64,000 bases of DNA from Rhodoferax sp. AJA081-3 (lineage in GTDB: Bacteria > Pseudomonadota > Gammaproteobacteria > Burkholderiales > Burkholderiaceae_C): the NCBI RefSeq assembly GCF_017798165.1, contig NZ_CP059068.1, positions 3,162,001-3,226,000 of the forward strand, given 5' to 3'. Both the position numbers and the translations under genes were made by a program. Position 1 is the first letter of the stretch. Every line of letters starts with the position of its first letter. Below, in pieces: positions 43,900 through 52,020 of the stretch. The notes beneath the pieces were generated by a model. The model searched no databases. It saw only the letters and a program-made list of their open reading frames with translations, and was not told the origin of the DNA.

Positions 43900-44484
43900 A
43901 TGCAAGTCGACCGCTACAACCATTTACAGTTCCCCCGCGACGCCCAAGCCGGCAGCAATAACCCGGCCGCGTTGGGCAAAGACGCGCCATCCGCGTCGGG
44001 CAGCACAGCGGGGGTGTTGGTCAAGCCGCGGGCGACTGTTCCTGCACAAGCGGCTGCACCCGAAGCGGGCCGTCCGGATGGTGTGGTGTTGAAGATCCAG
44101 TGGCCTGGTGGCGCGCAGGGCGCTGCCCACGCGGCAGACGCTGCACTCTACGCCCCGGGTCGGCGCGTGTCTGCCTCGGACGGTACGGATGCCGATACGA
44201 TGGCACGTGCGCACCAGCTGGCGGTGGACCGCAATGCCGGCATCGTCACCCAGATATCTGTGAACAAGGATGGTGTGCTGGTTGCCCGGCCCCACCCCTT
44301 GGCCCCCGACAAACAACCCGACTTTGTGGCCCTGGCCGTGTCCGCCATGCGCGAATTCAGTGACGAACACGATCGCCAGAAAGTGCGCGCCACACCCGAG
44401 GCTTCCACCGCGCCGGCAGAGGCGCAGTGGAGCGCACTCAAGGGCCTGCAGCAGATCGCGGCGAAGCTCAACGTCTTCGCCTGA
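43900..44484 (+). CDS. Hypothetical protein
   Basis: A 194-residue soluble protein that I do not recognise. The first 80 residues are Ala/Pro/Gly-rich and look disordered. The middle contains Ala-His-Gln-Leu-Ala-Val-Asp-Arg and a Val-Asn-Lys-Asp-Gly-Val-Leu-Val-Ala-Arg strand. The C-terminal 50 residues are probably helical. There is no signal peptide. The ATG at 43900 starts in a region of good coding bias; the frame from 43801 has weak support. The context (between polB and yceI) tells nothing about function. Confidence 0.6.
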   Translation: MQVDRYNHLQFPRDAQAGSNNPAALGKDAPSASGSTAGVLVKPRATVPAQAAAPEAGRPDGVVLKIQWPGGAQGAAHAADAALYAPGRRVSASDGTDADTMARAHQLAVDRNAGIVTQISVNKDGVLVARPHPLAPDKQPDFVALAVSAMREFSDEHDRQKVRATPEASTAPAEAQWSALKGLQQIAAKLNVFA

Positions 44485-44501
44485 TCAGCTGGGTGTGCTG
44501 A

Positions 44502-45089
44502 TTACTGCTTGATACCTTCGGCCTGGACGATCAGGCGCACATTCTTGGGGAAGCCCCAATCCACACCGTAGTTCATGCCAAAGGCCGTGCGGTCGATGGT
44601 CGTTTCAAAATCACCACCACAGACTTCACGCTTGAGCATGGGGCTCTGGTAGCAGTTGAACTGGGTGGCCTTGAGCGTGACGGGCTGGGTCTTGCCCAAC
44701 AGCGTCAGGTTGCCAACAATCTCCGTGACCTTGTCGCCGCTGAAAACAAACTTGTCTGAGACAAACTTGATGGTGGGGTGCTTGGCAGTGTCAAACAGGT
44801 CTGCACTTTGCAGGTGCTTGTCAAACGCAGGTGTACCGCTGTTGATGGACGTGGTGTCAATGGTCACTTCCAGCTTGCCGGTCTTGGCAGTGCGGTCCAT
44901 CTGTACCGAACCTTCCTTCTTGTCAAAACGGCCCTTGTTGGTGGACGTGCCAAAGTGGCCGATCTCGAACGACGCAAACGTGTGTGTGGGGTCCAGCGCA
45001 TAGGTCGCGGTTTGGGCCACAGCCGCAGTGGACAACAGGGTGGTGGCCAAAGTACCGGCAACTGCCAGGCTGAAGAGGGATTTACGCAT
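44502..45089 (-). CDS. YceI family periplasmic protein (1)
   Basis: A 195-residue YceI protein: signal peptide ending near Ala-Val-Ala-Gln (about 24), then Asp-Pro-x-His-Thr-x-x-x-Phe-Glu-Ile-x-His-Phe-Gly. YceI proteins form a lipocalin-like barrel that binds long polyisoprenoid lipids. It contains a Cys pair (Asn-Cys-Tyr...Val-Cys-Gly-Gly) that could form a disulfide. The ATG at 45089 has GGAG upstream; the longer frame is rejected. It is the third gene of a cytochrome b561-YceI-YceI unit. Confidence 0.92.
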   Translation of the reverse strand: MRKSLFSLAVAGTLATTLLSTAAVAQTATYALDPTHTFASFEIGHFGTSTNKGRFDKKEGSVQMDRTAKTGKLEVTIDTTSINSGTPAFDKHLQSADLFDTAKHPTIKFVSDKFVFSGDKVTEIVGNLTLLGKTQPVTLKATQFNCYQSPMLKREVCGGDFETTIDRTAFGMNYGVDWGFPKNVRLIVQAEGIKQ

Positions 45090-45148
45090 GTGAAAAAGCT
45101 CCGTTAAAAAACAGGGTTGAGAGAAAAAGGGAACGGGGAACAAGAAAA

Positions 45149-45730
45149 TCAGAATTTGCCCATGCCGGACAACGCCAGCTTGAACTTGACCTGCACGTCG
45201 TCGGCCACCATGGACGTATCCGCCCACTCGTTTTCACCGATCTTGAAGGCCAGGCGTTTGATACCCACCACGCCGGTGGCGGTGGTGGTGGCGCCGTTTT
45301 GCACCAGGGTCACGGGCACCACGGCATCGCGGGTATTGCCTTTGATGGCCAGCTTGCCGCTTACTTCAAACTTGCCGCCGCCCAGGCCCTTGATGCTGGT
45401 GGACTGGAAGGTGGCCTGGGGAAACTTGGCGGTGTTGAACCAGGTGGCCTTGGGCAGCTCGGCGTCGGGCTCGGGTGAGCCCATGGTGGCGCTGGCGATG
45501 TCGATGGTGAAGGCAATCTTGCCGGCCTCGGGTTTGGCCGGATCCAGTGTGATCTGGGCGTCAAACTTCTTGAAGTGGCCTTCCACCGGCACGCCCATTT
45601 GTTTGATCACAAAGGCCACGTCGCTTTGGGCGGGCAGCAGCTTCTGCTGGGCCTGGGCGGACAGGCTGGTCAGCGCGGCCAACAGGACCAGACCGGTGGC
45701 GCGGGCGATGGGAGAAAAAGAAGGCGTCAT
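45149..45730 (-). CDS. YceI family periplasmic protein (2)
   Basis: A 193-residue YceI protein with signal peptide ending near Ala-Gln-Ala-Gln (about 28). The mature protein has Ser-Asp-Val-Ala-Phe-Val-Ile-Lys-Gln-Met-Gly-Val-Pro-Val-Glu-Gly-His-Phe. It is distinct from its downstream paralogue (no cysteine pair; different length of loops). It lies 41 bases downstream of the cytochrome b561 gene and 59 bases upstream of the second yceI. Confidence 0.92.
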   Translation of the reverse strand: MTPSFSPIARATGLVLLAALTSLSAQAQQKLLPAQSDVAFVIKQMGVPVEGHFKKFDAQITLDPAKPEAGKIAFTIDIASATMGSPEPDAELPKATWFNTAKFPQATFQSTSIKGLGGGKFEVSGKLAIKGNTRDAVVPVTLVQNGATTTATGVVGIKRLAFKIGENEWADTSMVADDVQVKFKLALSGMGKF

Positions 45731-45771
45731 GGAGCGGGTTCCGTGTAGTGGTTAGTGCAAAAAGGTTTTGT

Positions 45772-46332
45772 TCAACGTTTGCCGGGCATCATTCGCAGCA
45801 ACAGGCCGTCTTTGTCGATGAAGTGGTGCTTGATCGCGGCCGCCACGTGCAGCACCACCAGGCCCGCCAGTGCGAAGGCGGTGATCTGGTGCCAGGGCTT
45901 GATCAGCTCGGCCAGGGGTTTACTGGCAGACACAAAATCCGGCAGCGGTACCACGCCAAACAACACGATGGGGAAACCTGCCGCCGAGCTATAGGCCCAG
46001 CCCACCAGCGGCACGATAAAGAACAGCGCATACATCAGTACATGGGTGGCGTGGTAGGCCGTTACCTGCCAACCCGGCATGCCCAGGGTCACGGACTGGG
46101 GCAGTGCTGGCGGTTTGTGGGTCAGGCGCCAGGCCAGGCGCACGGCAGACAGGATCAGGATGGTGATGCCGGCCCACTTGTGCCAGTTGTAGAGCTTGAG
46201 CCGTTGGGGCGAAAACGGCAGATCGGCCATGTACAAACCTACCGAAAAAATACCCACCAGGGACAGTGCCAGCAGCCAATGCAGGGCAATGGCAATACCG
46301 GTGTATTTGCGAGGTGCAGTGGCAGTGTTCAT
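45772..46332 (-). CDS. Cytochrome b561 (YodB/CybB type)
   Basis: A 186-residue four-helix membrane cytochrome b. The heme-ligating histidines are visible: Ala-Leu-His-Trp near 18, Trp-His-Lys-Trp near 51, Thr-His near 145-region helices and Leu-His-Val-Ala-Ala near 160. It probably oxidises quinol or exchanges electrons with a periplasmic partner. Neighbouring yceI genes follow in the same direction, a common pairing that suggests quinone-related work. Confidence 0.9.
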   Translation of the reverse strand: MNTATAPRKYTGIAIALHWLLALSLVGIFSVGLYMADLPFSPQRLKLYNWHKWAGITILILSAVRLAWRLTHKPPALPQSVTLGMPGWQVTAYHATHVLMYALFFIVPLVGWAYSSAAGFPIVLFGVVPLPDFVSASKPLAELIKPWHQITAFALAGLVVLHVAAAIKHHFIDKDGLLLRMMPGKR

Positions 46333-46468
46333 GGTGGGCAGTGTGCAAAGGTTTTTGGCGAATCCGGCAGGTCTTTGCCTGCCGTGGAGGAAAGTTTAGG
46401 AGGACCACCGTGGAAAAAAGTTCAAATTACTTGTCGCAATGGTTCAACTAATTTGAAGTGAGGGGCAC

Positions 46469-46494
46469 AAAAAAACCCGGCGCAAGGCCGGGTT
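46469..46494 (-). terminator. Rho-independent terminator of the ammonium transporter gene
   Basis: On the minus strand AACCCGGC and GCCGGGTT form an 8-bp stem with a 5-base loop, followed directly by seven T residues. It lies 28 bases after the amt stop in the right orientation. Confidence 0.9.
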
Positions 46495-46521
46495 GGTGGG
46501 ACGTGCCGCGTGCTGGGGTGG

Positions 46522-47724
46522 CTACCAGTTGGCCTCGCTCTCGGGTGATGCGCTGATGCGGTGGATGGACAGGTCAGCCCCGTCGTACTCTTCTTCCTGG
46601 CTCAGGCGCAGACCCATGGTGGCTTTCAACAGGCCATAAACCACCGTCCCGCCCACAAGGGCCCACACCACACCCAAGGCTGTGCCTATCAACTGGGCGC
46701 CCAAGCTCACGCCGCCCAGGCCACCAAAGGCCGTGCTGCCAAAAATGCCGGCAGCCACACCACCCAGCGTGCCGCACAGGCCATGCAGCGGCCACACGCC
46801 CAGCACGTCGTCAATCTTCCAGCGGTTCTGCGTCAGCGTGAACATCACCACGAACACCGTGCCCGCTGCGGCACCGACCACCAGCGCGCCCAAGGGGTGC
46901 ATCAGGTCTGAGCCGGCGCACACCGCCACCAGGCCGGCCAAAGGGCCGTTGTGCACAAAACCGGGGTCGTTTTTGCCCACCACCAGCGCGGCCAGCGTGC
47001 CGCCCACCATGGCCATCAGCGAATTGACGGCGACCAGGCCCGAAATTTTGTCCAGGGTCTGCGCACTCATGACGTTGAAGCCAAACCAACCCACGGTCAA
47101 AATCCACGCACCTAGCGCCAGAAAGGGAATACTTGACGGCGGATGGGCGGAGATGGCGCCATCTTTGCGGTAACGGTTGCTGCGCGCACCCAGCAGGATG
47201 ACGGCTGGCAAGGCAATCCAGCCGCCTACAGCATGCACCACCACGCTACCCGCGAAGTCGTGGAACTCGGCACCCGTCAGCCCTTTGATCCAGGCCTGTA
47301 CGCCAAAATGCTGGTTCCACGCAATACCTTCAAAGAACGGGTAAATAAAGCCAACAATGACCGCTGTTGCGATCAGTTGGGGCCAGAAGCGCGCCCGTTC
47401 GGCAATGCCGCCGGAGATGATGGCGGGTATGGCCGCCGCAAAGGTCAGCAAAAAGAAGAACTTGACCAGGTCATAACCGTTTTTCGCGGCCAATACCTCG
47501 GCACCCACAAAAAAGCTGGTTCCATAGGCCACGGTGTAGCCGACCATGAAATAGACCACGGTGGACACCGAGAAGTCCACCAGGATCTTGACCAGGGCAT
47601 TCACCTGGTTTTTGCGGCGCACGGTGCCCAGCTCCAAAAAGGCAAAACCGGCGTGCATGGCCAGAACCATAATGCCGCCCAATAGTATGAACAGGGCATC
47701 TGCGCCCTGTTTTAGTGCTTCCAT
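46522..47724 (-). CDS. amtB: Ammonium transporter (Amt family)
   Basis: A 400-residue Amt channel with eleven predicted helices. Family segments include Gly-Ala-Asp-Ala-Leu-Phe at the start, Asp-Phe-Ala-Gly-Ser-Val-Val-Val-His near 160 (channel His), Trp-Phe-Gly-Phe-Asn and Leu-His-Gly-Leu-Cys-Gly-Thr-Leu-Gly-Gly near 320 (second His). No signal peptide is predicted, unlike many Amt proteins. The ATG at 47724 is the natural start. No glnK gene precedes it here. A sigma-54 promoter is visible upstream, so nitrogen limitation should induce it. Confidence 0.93.
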   Translation of the reverse strand: MEALKQGADALFILLGGIMVLAMHAGFAFLELGTVRRKNQVNALVKILVDFSVSTVVYFMVGYTVAYGTSFFVGAEVLAAKNGYDLVKFFFLLTFAAAIPAIISGGIAERARFWPQLIATAVIVGFIYPFFEGIAWNQHFGVQAWIKGLTGAEFHDFAGSVVVHAVGGWIALPAVILLGARSNRYRKDGAISAHPPSSIPFLALGAWILTVGWFGFNVMSAQTLDKISGLVAVNSLMAMVGGTLAALVVGKNDPGFVHNGPLAGLVAVCAGSDLMHPLGALVVGAAAGTVFVVMFTLTQNRWKIDDVLGVWPLHGLCGTLGGVAAGIFGSTAFGGLGGVSLGAQLIGTALGVVWALVGGTVVYGLLKATMGLRLSQEEEYDGADLSIHRISASPESEANW

Positions 47725-47753
47725 ATCAAACCTTTGGTGTAAATGGCTGTAAA

Positions 47754-47791
47754 TTGGTGCGTTATGGAAGGTATTCCCAGAAACGCACCAA
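47754..47791. promoter_or_regulatory. Perfect 10-bp inverted repeat in the amt leader
   Basis: TTGGTGCGTT (47754-47763) and AACGCACCAA (47782-47791) are exact complements around an 18-base spacer. It sits just downstream of the sigma-54 promoter, so it could fold in the leader RNA. The GGTGC/GCACC halves also resemble NtrC half-sites. Confidence 0.6.
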
Positions 47792-47796
47792 ATACA

Positions 47797-47812
47797 AGCA
47801 ACAAATGCGCCA
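47797..47812 (-). promoter_or_regulatory. Sigma-54 (RpoN) promoter of amt
   Basis: The minus strand reads TGGCGCATTTGTTGCT, matching TGGCAC-N5-TTGCT with one mismatch and with exactly ten bases between the GG and GC pairs. Transcription would begin near 47786, giving a leader of about 60 bases to the amt ATG. Confidence 0.85.
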
Positions 47813-47888
47813 GATTGGGTCGGCGGCGGGCCAGGCGGGTGGCTCTCTACAATGCGTGTGGGCCTGAACCCTCTGGCCGGAGACCCCT

Positions 47889-48449
47889 GTGGAAGCATTT
47901 TTGGTATCGACCGGCATCGTGGCGCTGGCCGAAATGGGCGACAAAACCCAGCTATTGGCCCTGCTGTTGGCGGCGCGTTTTCGTAAACCCTGGCCCATCG
48001 TTGCGGGCATCTTCGTTGCCACCATTGCCAACCACGCGCTGGCTGGCGCCGTCGGTGCCTGGGTGAACACGGTGTTGGGCCCGGATGTGTTGCGTTGGGT
48101 GCTGGGCCTGTCCTTCATCGCCATGGCGGCGTGGATGCTGGTGCCCGACAAGGCTGACGACCTGGACAGTGGCAATGCGCCGCGTTTTGGCGTGTTCGGC
48201 ACCACGGTGGTGGTCTTTTTTCTGGCCGAGATGGGTGACAAAACCCAAATCGCCACGGTCATGCTGGCCGCCCAATACAACCCCTATTGGGTAGTCGTGG
48301 GCAGCACACTGGGCATGATGCTGGCCAATGCGCCGGTGGTCTGGTTTGGTGACGCCATCACCAAGCGGGTGCCGATCCGTATCGTGCACATCGTTTCGGC
48401 CATGGTCTTTGCGGCACTGGGTGTCGCTGCGTTGTGGCCGCAGTCCTGA
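47889..48449 (+). CDS. TMEM165/GDT1 family cation transporter
   Basis: A 186-residue membrane protein with six helices in two inverted halves. Each half has the family signature Glu-Met-Gly-Asp-Lys-Thr-Gln (near residues 16 and 114). Bacterial members (MneA, formerly UPF0016) export Mn2+. The start is a GTG at 47889 with GGAG 7 bases upstream. A Mn-responsive yybP-ykoY riboswitch is not evident in the short upstream region. Confidence 0.93.
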   Translation: MEAFLVSTGIVALAEMGDKTQLLALLLAARFRKPWPIVAGIFVATIANHALAGAVGAWVNTVLGPDVLRWVLGLSFIAMAAWMLVPDKADDLDSGNAPRFGVFGTTVVVFFLAEMGDKTQIATVMLAAQYNPYWVVVGSTLGMMLANAPVVWFGDAITKRVPIRIVHIVSAMVFAALGVAALWPQS

Positions 48450-48470
48450 CCCCCCCAAACGCCCTCCCTT

Positions 48471-48478
48471 GCTATACT
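48471..48478 (+). promoter_or_regulatory. Extended -10 promoter of metX leader
   Basis: TGC followed by TATACT (48473-48478) forms an extended -10 element. A poor C-rich -35 region precedes it. The predicted transcription start (about 48485) falls right at the first base of the riboswitch. Confidence 0.65.
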
Positions 48479-48483
48479 GCTTT

Positions 48484-48541
48484 CCAGCGCCAATTTGCTC
48501 CAGCTTGCGGGCGCTTAATAAATACAGCTAAAGACGGACCG
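48484..48541 (+). ncRNA. SAM-II (SAM-alpha) riboswitch
   Basis: The stem P1 is AGCGCC (48486-48491) with GGCGCT (48510-48515). The loop starts with the conserved A-rich/UUU stretch (AATTT), and the 3' part carries the conserved AATAAAT and GCTAAAG blocks, then GGACC that can pair with the CC in the loop as the pseudoknot. This order and spacing match the SAM-II fold. It lies directly upstream of a terminator and metX, so high S-adenosylmethionine should shut off methionine synthesis. Confidence 0.87.
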
Positions 48542-48553
48542 AGACACCACAAC

Positions 48554-48587
48554 ACCCGGCCTTGTTTTTAGCATTGCCGGGTTTTTT
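48554..48587 (+). terminator. Terminator of the SAM-II riboswitch (expression platform)
   Basis: ACCCGGC and GCCGGGT form a 7-bp stem with a 15-base loop, followed by T6. It is placed 13 bases after the riboswitch and 14 bases before the metX start, so it can act as the attenuator. Confidence 0.85.
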
Positions 48588-48601
48588 ATTGGGGTTTTGG
48601 T

Positions 48602-49765
48602 TTGTCTTCTACGCCTTTGATCGCGACACCACAGTCGCAGCACTTCGCCGAGGCCCTGCCGCTCAAAAGCGGCGCCTCGCTGCGGGACTACGCACTTAGT
48701 TATGAGACCTATGGCACGCTGAACGCCGCGCGCAGCAATGCCGTGCTGGTTTGCCATGCGTTGAACGCCTCGCACCATGTGGCCGGTAGTTATGCAGGCC
48801 AGCCCAACTCCGAAGGCTGGTGGGACAACATGATCGGCCCTGGCAAACCGGTAGACACCAACCGCTTCTTTGTGATTGGTGTCAACAACTTAGGCTCCTG
48901 TTTCGGCTCCACCGGCCCCATGCATGCCAACCCCGATGCACCGGCCGGCAGCGGCAAGGTTTATGGTGCCGACTTCCCCGTGGTGACGGTCGAAGACTGG
49001 GTCAATGCCCAGGCGCGTTTGTTGGACGTGTTGGGGATTCAAACCCTGGCCGCCGTGATGGGTGGGTCCTTGGGCGGCATGCAGGCCCTGAGCTGGACGC
49101 TGCAATACCCCCAGCGTGTGCGCCACGCCGTGGTGGTGGCCAGTGCCCCCAACCTGACGGCGGAGAACATCGCATTCAATGAGGTGGCCCGCCGCGCCAT
49201 CGTGACCGACCCTGATTTCCACGGCGGCCATTTCTACGAACACGGAACCGTCCCCAAACGCGGCCTGCGCATTGCGCGCATGATCGGCCACATCACCTAC
49301 CTGAGTGATGACGTGATGAACGAAAAATTCGGGCGCCAACTCAAGAACGCGGTGCTGGGAACCGGCTCTTACAAATACAGCACCCAGGATGTTGAGTTCC
49401 AGATCGAAAGTTACCTGCGCTACCAGGGCGACAAGTTTGCCGAATACTTTGACGCCAACACCTACCTGCTGATCACGCGTGCGCTGGATTACTTTGACCC
49501 GGCCAGTGCCTACGGCGGTGACCTGAGCAAGGCCCTTGCCCAGGCGACCTGCAAATTCCTGCTGGTCAGCTTCACCACCGACTGGCGTTTCTCACCCAAG
49601 CGCAGCCGCGAAATCGTCAAGGCCCTGCTGGACAACCAGCGTGACGTCAGTTACGCCGAGATCGACGCGCCCCATGGGCATGATGCCTTTTTGCTCGATG
49701 ACCCCCGTTATATGGACGTAGTGCGCTCCTACTTCGATAGCATTGTCAAGGGAGCCACAGCATGA
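48602..49765 (+). CDS. metX: Homoserine O-acyltransferase MetX
   Basis: A 387-residue alpha/beta-fold acyltransferase of methionine synthesis. The catalytic Ser lies in Gly-Gly-Ser-Leu-Gly-Gly-Met near residue 158, the Asp in Thr-Thr-Asp-Trp-Arg-Phe near 323, and the His in Gly-His-Asp-Ala-Phe near 358. Some MetX proteins use succinyl-CoA instead of acetyl-CoA, and the sequence does not settle that. The start is a TTG at 48602 with GGGG 7-10 bases upstream. The gene is controlled by the leader riboswitch and overlaps metW. Confidence 0.95.
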   Translation: MSSTPLIATPQSQHFAEALPLKSGASLRDYALSYETYGTLNAARSNAVLVCHALNASHHVAGSYAGQPNSEGWWDNMIGPGKPVDTNRFFVIGVNNLGSCFGSTGPMHANPDAPAGSGKVYGADFPVVTVEDWVNAQARLLDVLGIQTLAAVMGGSLGGMQALSWTLQYPQRVRHAVVVASAPNLTAENIAFNEVARRAIVTDPDFHGGHFYEHGTVPKRGLRIARMIGHITYLSDDVMNEKFGRQLKNAVLGTGSYKYSTQDVEFQIESYLRYQGDKFAEYFDANTYLLITRALDYFDPASAYGGDLSKALAQATCKFLLVSFTTDWRFSPKRSREIVKALLDNQRDVSYAEIDAPHGHDAFLLDDPRYMDVVRSYFDSIVKGATA

Positions 49766-50355
49766 CGGATGTGAATACCATGCACGCCCTGGCACGACTG
49801 GTGCCGCAAGGCGCCCGCGTATTGGACCTGGGTTGTGGCGACGGCGCCATGCTGGCCCACCTGCAAAAAACCCGCGGCTGCACCGGCTACGGCGTGGAAA
49901 TTGACGACGCCAATGTGCTGGCCTGTGTGCAGCGCGGTGTCAACGTCATCCAGTTGAACCTGGACGAAGGCCTGGCACTGTTTGGTGACGCATCCTTTGA
50001 TGTGGTGTTGCAGATCGACACCCTGCAACACCTGCGCAATGCCGAGGTCATGTTGCGCGAGACCGTGCGTGTAGGCCGCGTGGGCATTGTGGCCTTCCCC
50101 AACTTTGCGCATTGGCCCAACCGCCTGAGCATTTTGAAAGGCCGCATGCCGGTCACCAAGCGCCTGCCCTACCAGTGGTATGACACGCCCAATATTCGTG
50201 TTGGCACCCATGCCGACCTGGCCCTGCTGGCTGCGCGCAATGGCCTGCAGGTGCAGGACAGTTTTGGCCTGCAAAACGGTCATACCGTGCGCCTGCTGCC
50301 CAATCTGCGTGCGGGTACATCGGTCTACAAACTCGCCCGGGCGGGTTGTTGCTGA
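49762..50355 (+). CDS. metW: MetW methionine biosynthesis protein
   Basis: A 197-residue methyltransferase-fold protein. The SAM-binding motif is Val-Leu-Asp-Leu-Gly-Cys-Gly-Asp-Gly near residue 20, and Phe-Pro-Asn-Phe-Ala-His-Trp near 112 is typical of MetW. MetW works with MetX in homoserine acylation. Its ATG overlaps the metX stop (ATGA), so they are coupled. Confidence 0.95.
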   Translation: MTDVNTMHALARLVPQGARVLDLGCGDGAMLAHLQKTRGCTGYGVEIDDANVLACVQRGVNVIQLNLDEGLALFGDASFDVVLQIDTLQHLRNAEVMLRETVRVGRVGIVAFPNFAHWPNRLSILKGRMPVTKRLPYQWYDTPNIRVGTHADLALLAARNGLQVQDSFGLQNGHTVRLLPNLRAGTSVYKLARAGCC

Positions 50356-50433
50356 TTCCCCCACGCGATAAGTTCCCCACAATCTCCTGACCACCGCCTT
50401 CGCGCGGAGAAACCGGATTTTGGGGAGTGGAAT

Positions 50434-52020
50434 GTGATGCGGCCTGTCAGTATTGCCTTGAAGATCTGGATGCCAGCCATTCTGGTGAGTGTGGGGCTGG
50501 TGGCCATGTCCATAGGCTCGGCGGTGCGGACCATCAAGTCCCAGGCCGCCACGGCGGCCGAGCAGACGCAGCAACAAAGCAAGCTGGAGTTGGCGGCCCG
50601 TTGGCGCGGGCTGGGAGAGGCCCAAGCCTTGCGCGGCATTGGTGTGGCGCTGAACGCCGATGCCAGCGCCGCAGCGCTGCTGAAGGTGGGCCAGACCGAG
50701 GCCCAAGGCGAAATCGCCACCATCGAGAAAACCTTGGACGGGTTGATGACCGAGAGCCAGGAGAAGGCCGCCCTGCAGGCTGTGCAGTCCAAGGCACAGG
50801 CACTGGCGAAGTCGCTGGAAAAAGCGCAGACGCTGCTCGCCGCGGGTGACGCGGCCGCGGTGCAGGCCCATATCAAGTCCGACACCCAGCCGCAGCTGGC
50901 AGCCTTTTTGGCCGCCCAGCAAGATCTGGTTCACCTGGCCGAAAAGGGCGCCACCGCCCTGCGCGACAAGGTAGGCGCCGAGCGCCTGAAGACGGTCTGG
51001 ACGGTGGCCGCCATCATGGCCTTTGTCGCACTGCTGGTGTGTGTGGGTACGCGGGTGTTGCAGCGCAATGTATGTGATCCGCTGGATGAAATCGTGCGTC
51101 TCTCCCGAGCCATTGGCGAAGGTGATTTACGCGTCAACATCCACACCGACCGCCAGGACGAAATGGGAGATGTGATGCGCTCCCTGCACCACATGACCCA
51201 GTCGCTGGCCACGCTGGTGGGCCAGGTGCAGCGTTCGTCCACCAGCATTGGTGCGGCCAGCGCCGAGATCGCCCATGGCAACCAGGACCTGTCCCACCGC
51301 ACCGAACAAACGGCCGCCAACCTGCAGCGTGCATCCGCTTCGCTAGAGCACCTGAGCGGCGCGGTCCACCAGTCCGCCAATGCGGCCGGGCAGGCCAACA
51401 CGCTGGCAGGTTCTGCCTACGCAGTGGCGGAGAGCGGTGGCAAGTCCGTGGCCCAGGTGGTGCAGACCATGCACCTGATTGACGGCTCGTCCAAGAAGAT
51501 TGTGGACATCATCTCGGTCATCGACGGCATCGCCTTCCAGACCAATATCCTGGCGCTCAATGCCGCGGTTGAGGCGGCACGGGCCGGTGAGCAGGGGCGG
51601 GGTTTTGCGGTGGTGGCCAGTGAGGTGCGCAGCCTGGCCGGGCGTTCGGCGGCGGCGGCCAAGGAGGTGAAGGACCTGATCGGTGCCTCGGTTGCCAATG
51701 TGGAGGTTGGCACCAAGCTGGTGGACCAGGCCGGTCAGACCATGCAGGACATCGTGACCTCGGTGCAGCGGGTGACCGGCATGATCGAAGAAATTTCGGC
51801 TACCAGCAGCGAGCAAAGTGCCGACATGCAGCAGGTGTCGTCTGCCGTGGCCGAGCTGGAGCAGATGACCCAACAAAACGCCGCGCTGGTCGAGCAAAGT
51901 GCTGCAGCCGCGGCCTCCATGAGTGAGCAGGCTGCGGTGCTGGGTGAACTGGTGGGCAAGTTTGCGTTGCCAGACGCGATGGGAACCAGCTTAACGCTGG
52001 CCCGCCTCCCGCGCGGGTAA
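50434..52020 (+). CDS. Methyl-accepting chemotaxis protein
   Basis: A 528-residue chemoreceptor (GTG at 50434; an ATG at 50437 is equally possible). The first helix is at about 8-30. It is followed by a 150-residue helical periplasmic sensor, the second helix at about 188-210, a HAMP domain, and the signalling domain with the hairpin tip Glu-Ala-Ala-Arg-Ala-Gly-Glu-Gln-Gly-Arg-Gly-Phe-Ala-Val-Val near 390. There is no C-terminal CheR-binding pentapeptide. The ligand is unknown. It converges on the diheme cytochrome gene with a 30-base overlap of the coding ends. Confidence 0.94.
   Translation: MMRPVSIALKIWMPAILVSVGLVAMSIGSAVRTIKSQAATAAEQTQQQSKLELAARWRGLGEAQALRGIGVALNADASAAALLKVGQTEAQGEIATIEKTLDGLMTESQEKAALQAVQSKAQALAKSLEKAQTLLAAGDAAAVQAHIKSDTQPQLAAFLAAQQDLVHLAEKGATALRDKVGAERLKTVWTVAAIMAFVALLVCVGTRVLQRNVCDPLDEIVRLSRAIGEGDLRVNIHTDRQDEMGDVMRSLHHMTQSLATLVGQVQRSSTSIGAASAEIAHGNQDLSHRTEQTAANLQRASASLEHLSGAVHQSANAAGQANTLAGSAYAVAESGGKSVAQVVQTMHLIDGSSKKIVDIISVIDGIAFQTNILALNAAVEAARAGEQGRGFAVVASEVRSLAGRSAAAAKEVKDLIGASVANVEVGTKLVDQAGQTMQDIVTSVQRVTGMIEEISATSSEQSADMQQVSSAVAELEQMTQQNAALVEQSAAAAASMSEQAAVLGELVGKFALPDAMGTSLTLARLPRG

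Noticed and set aside
46365..46384. CGGCAGG-CCTGCCG hairpin before cytochrome b561
   Set aside because: The stem is perfect, but there is no T tail in either direction and no known motif, so no function is claimed.
47820..47888. Possible yybP-ykoY manganese riboswitch before the GDT1-family gene
   Set aside because: A GGCCGGAGACC string recalls its 3' part, but the conserved 5' half and required stems are absent and the available space is too short.
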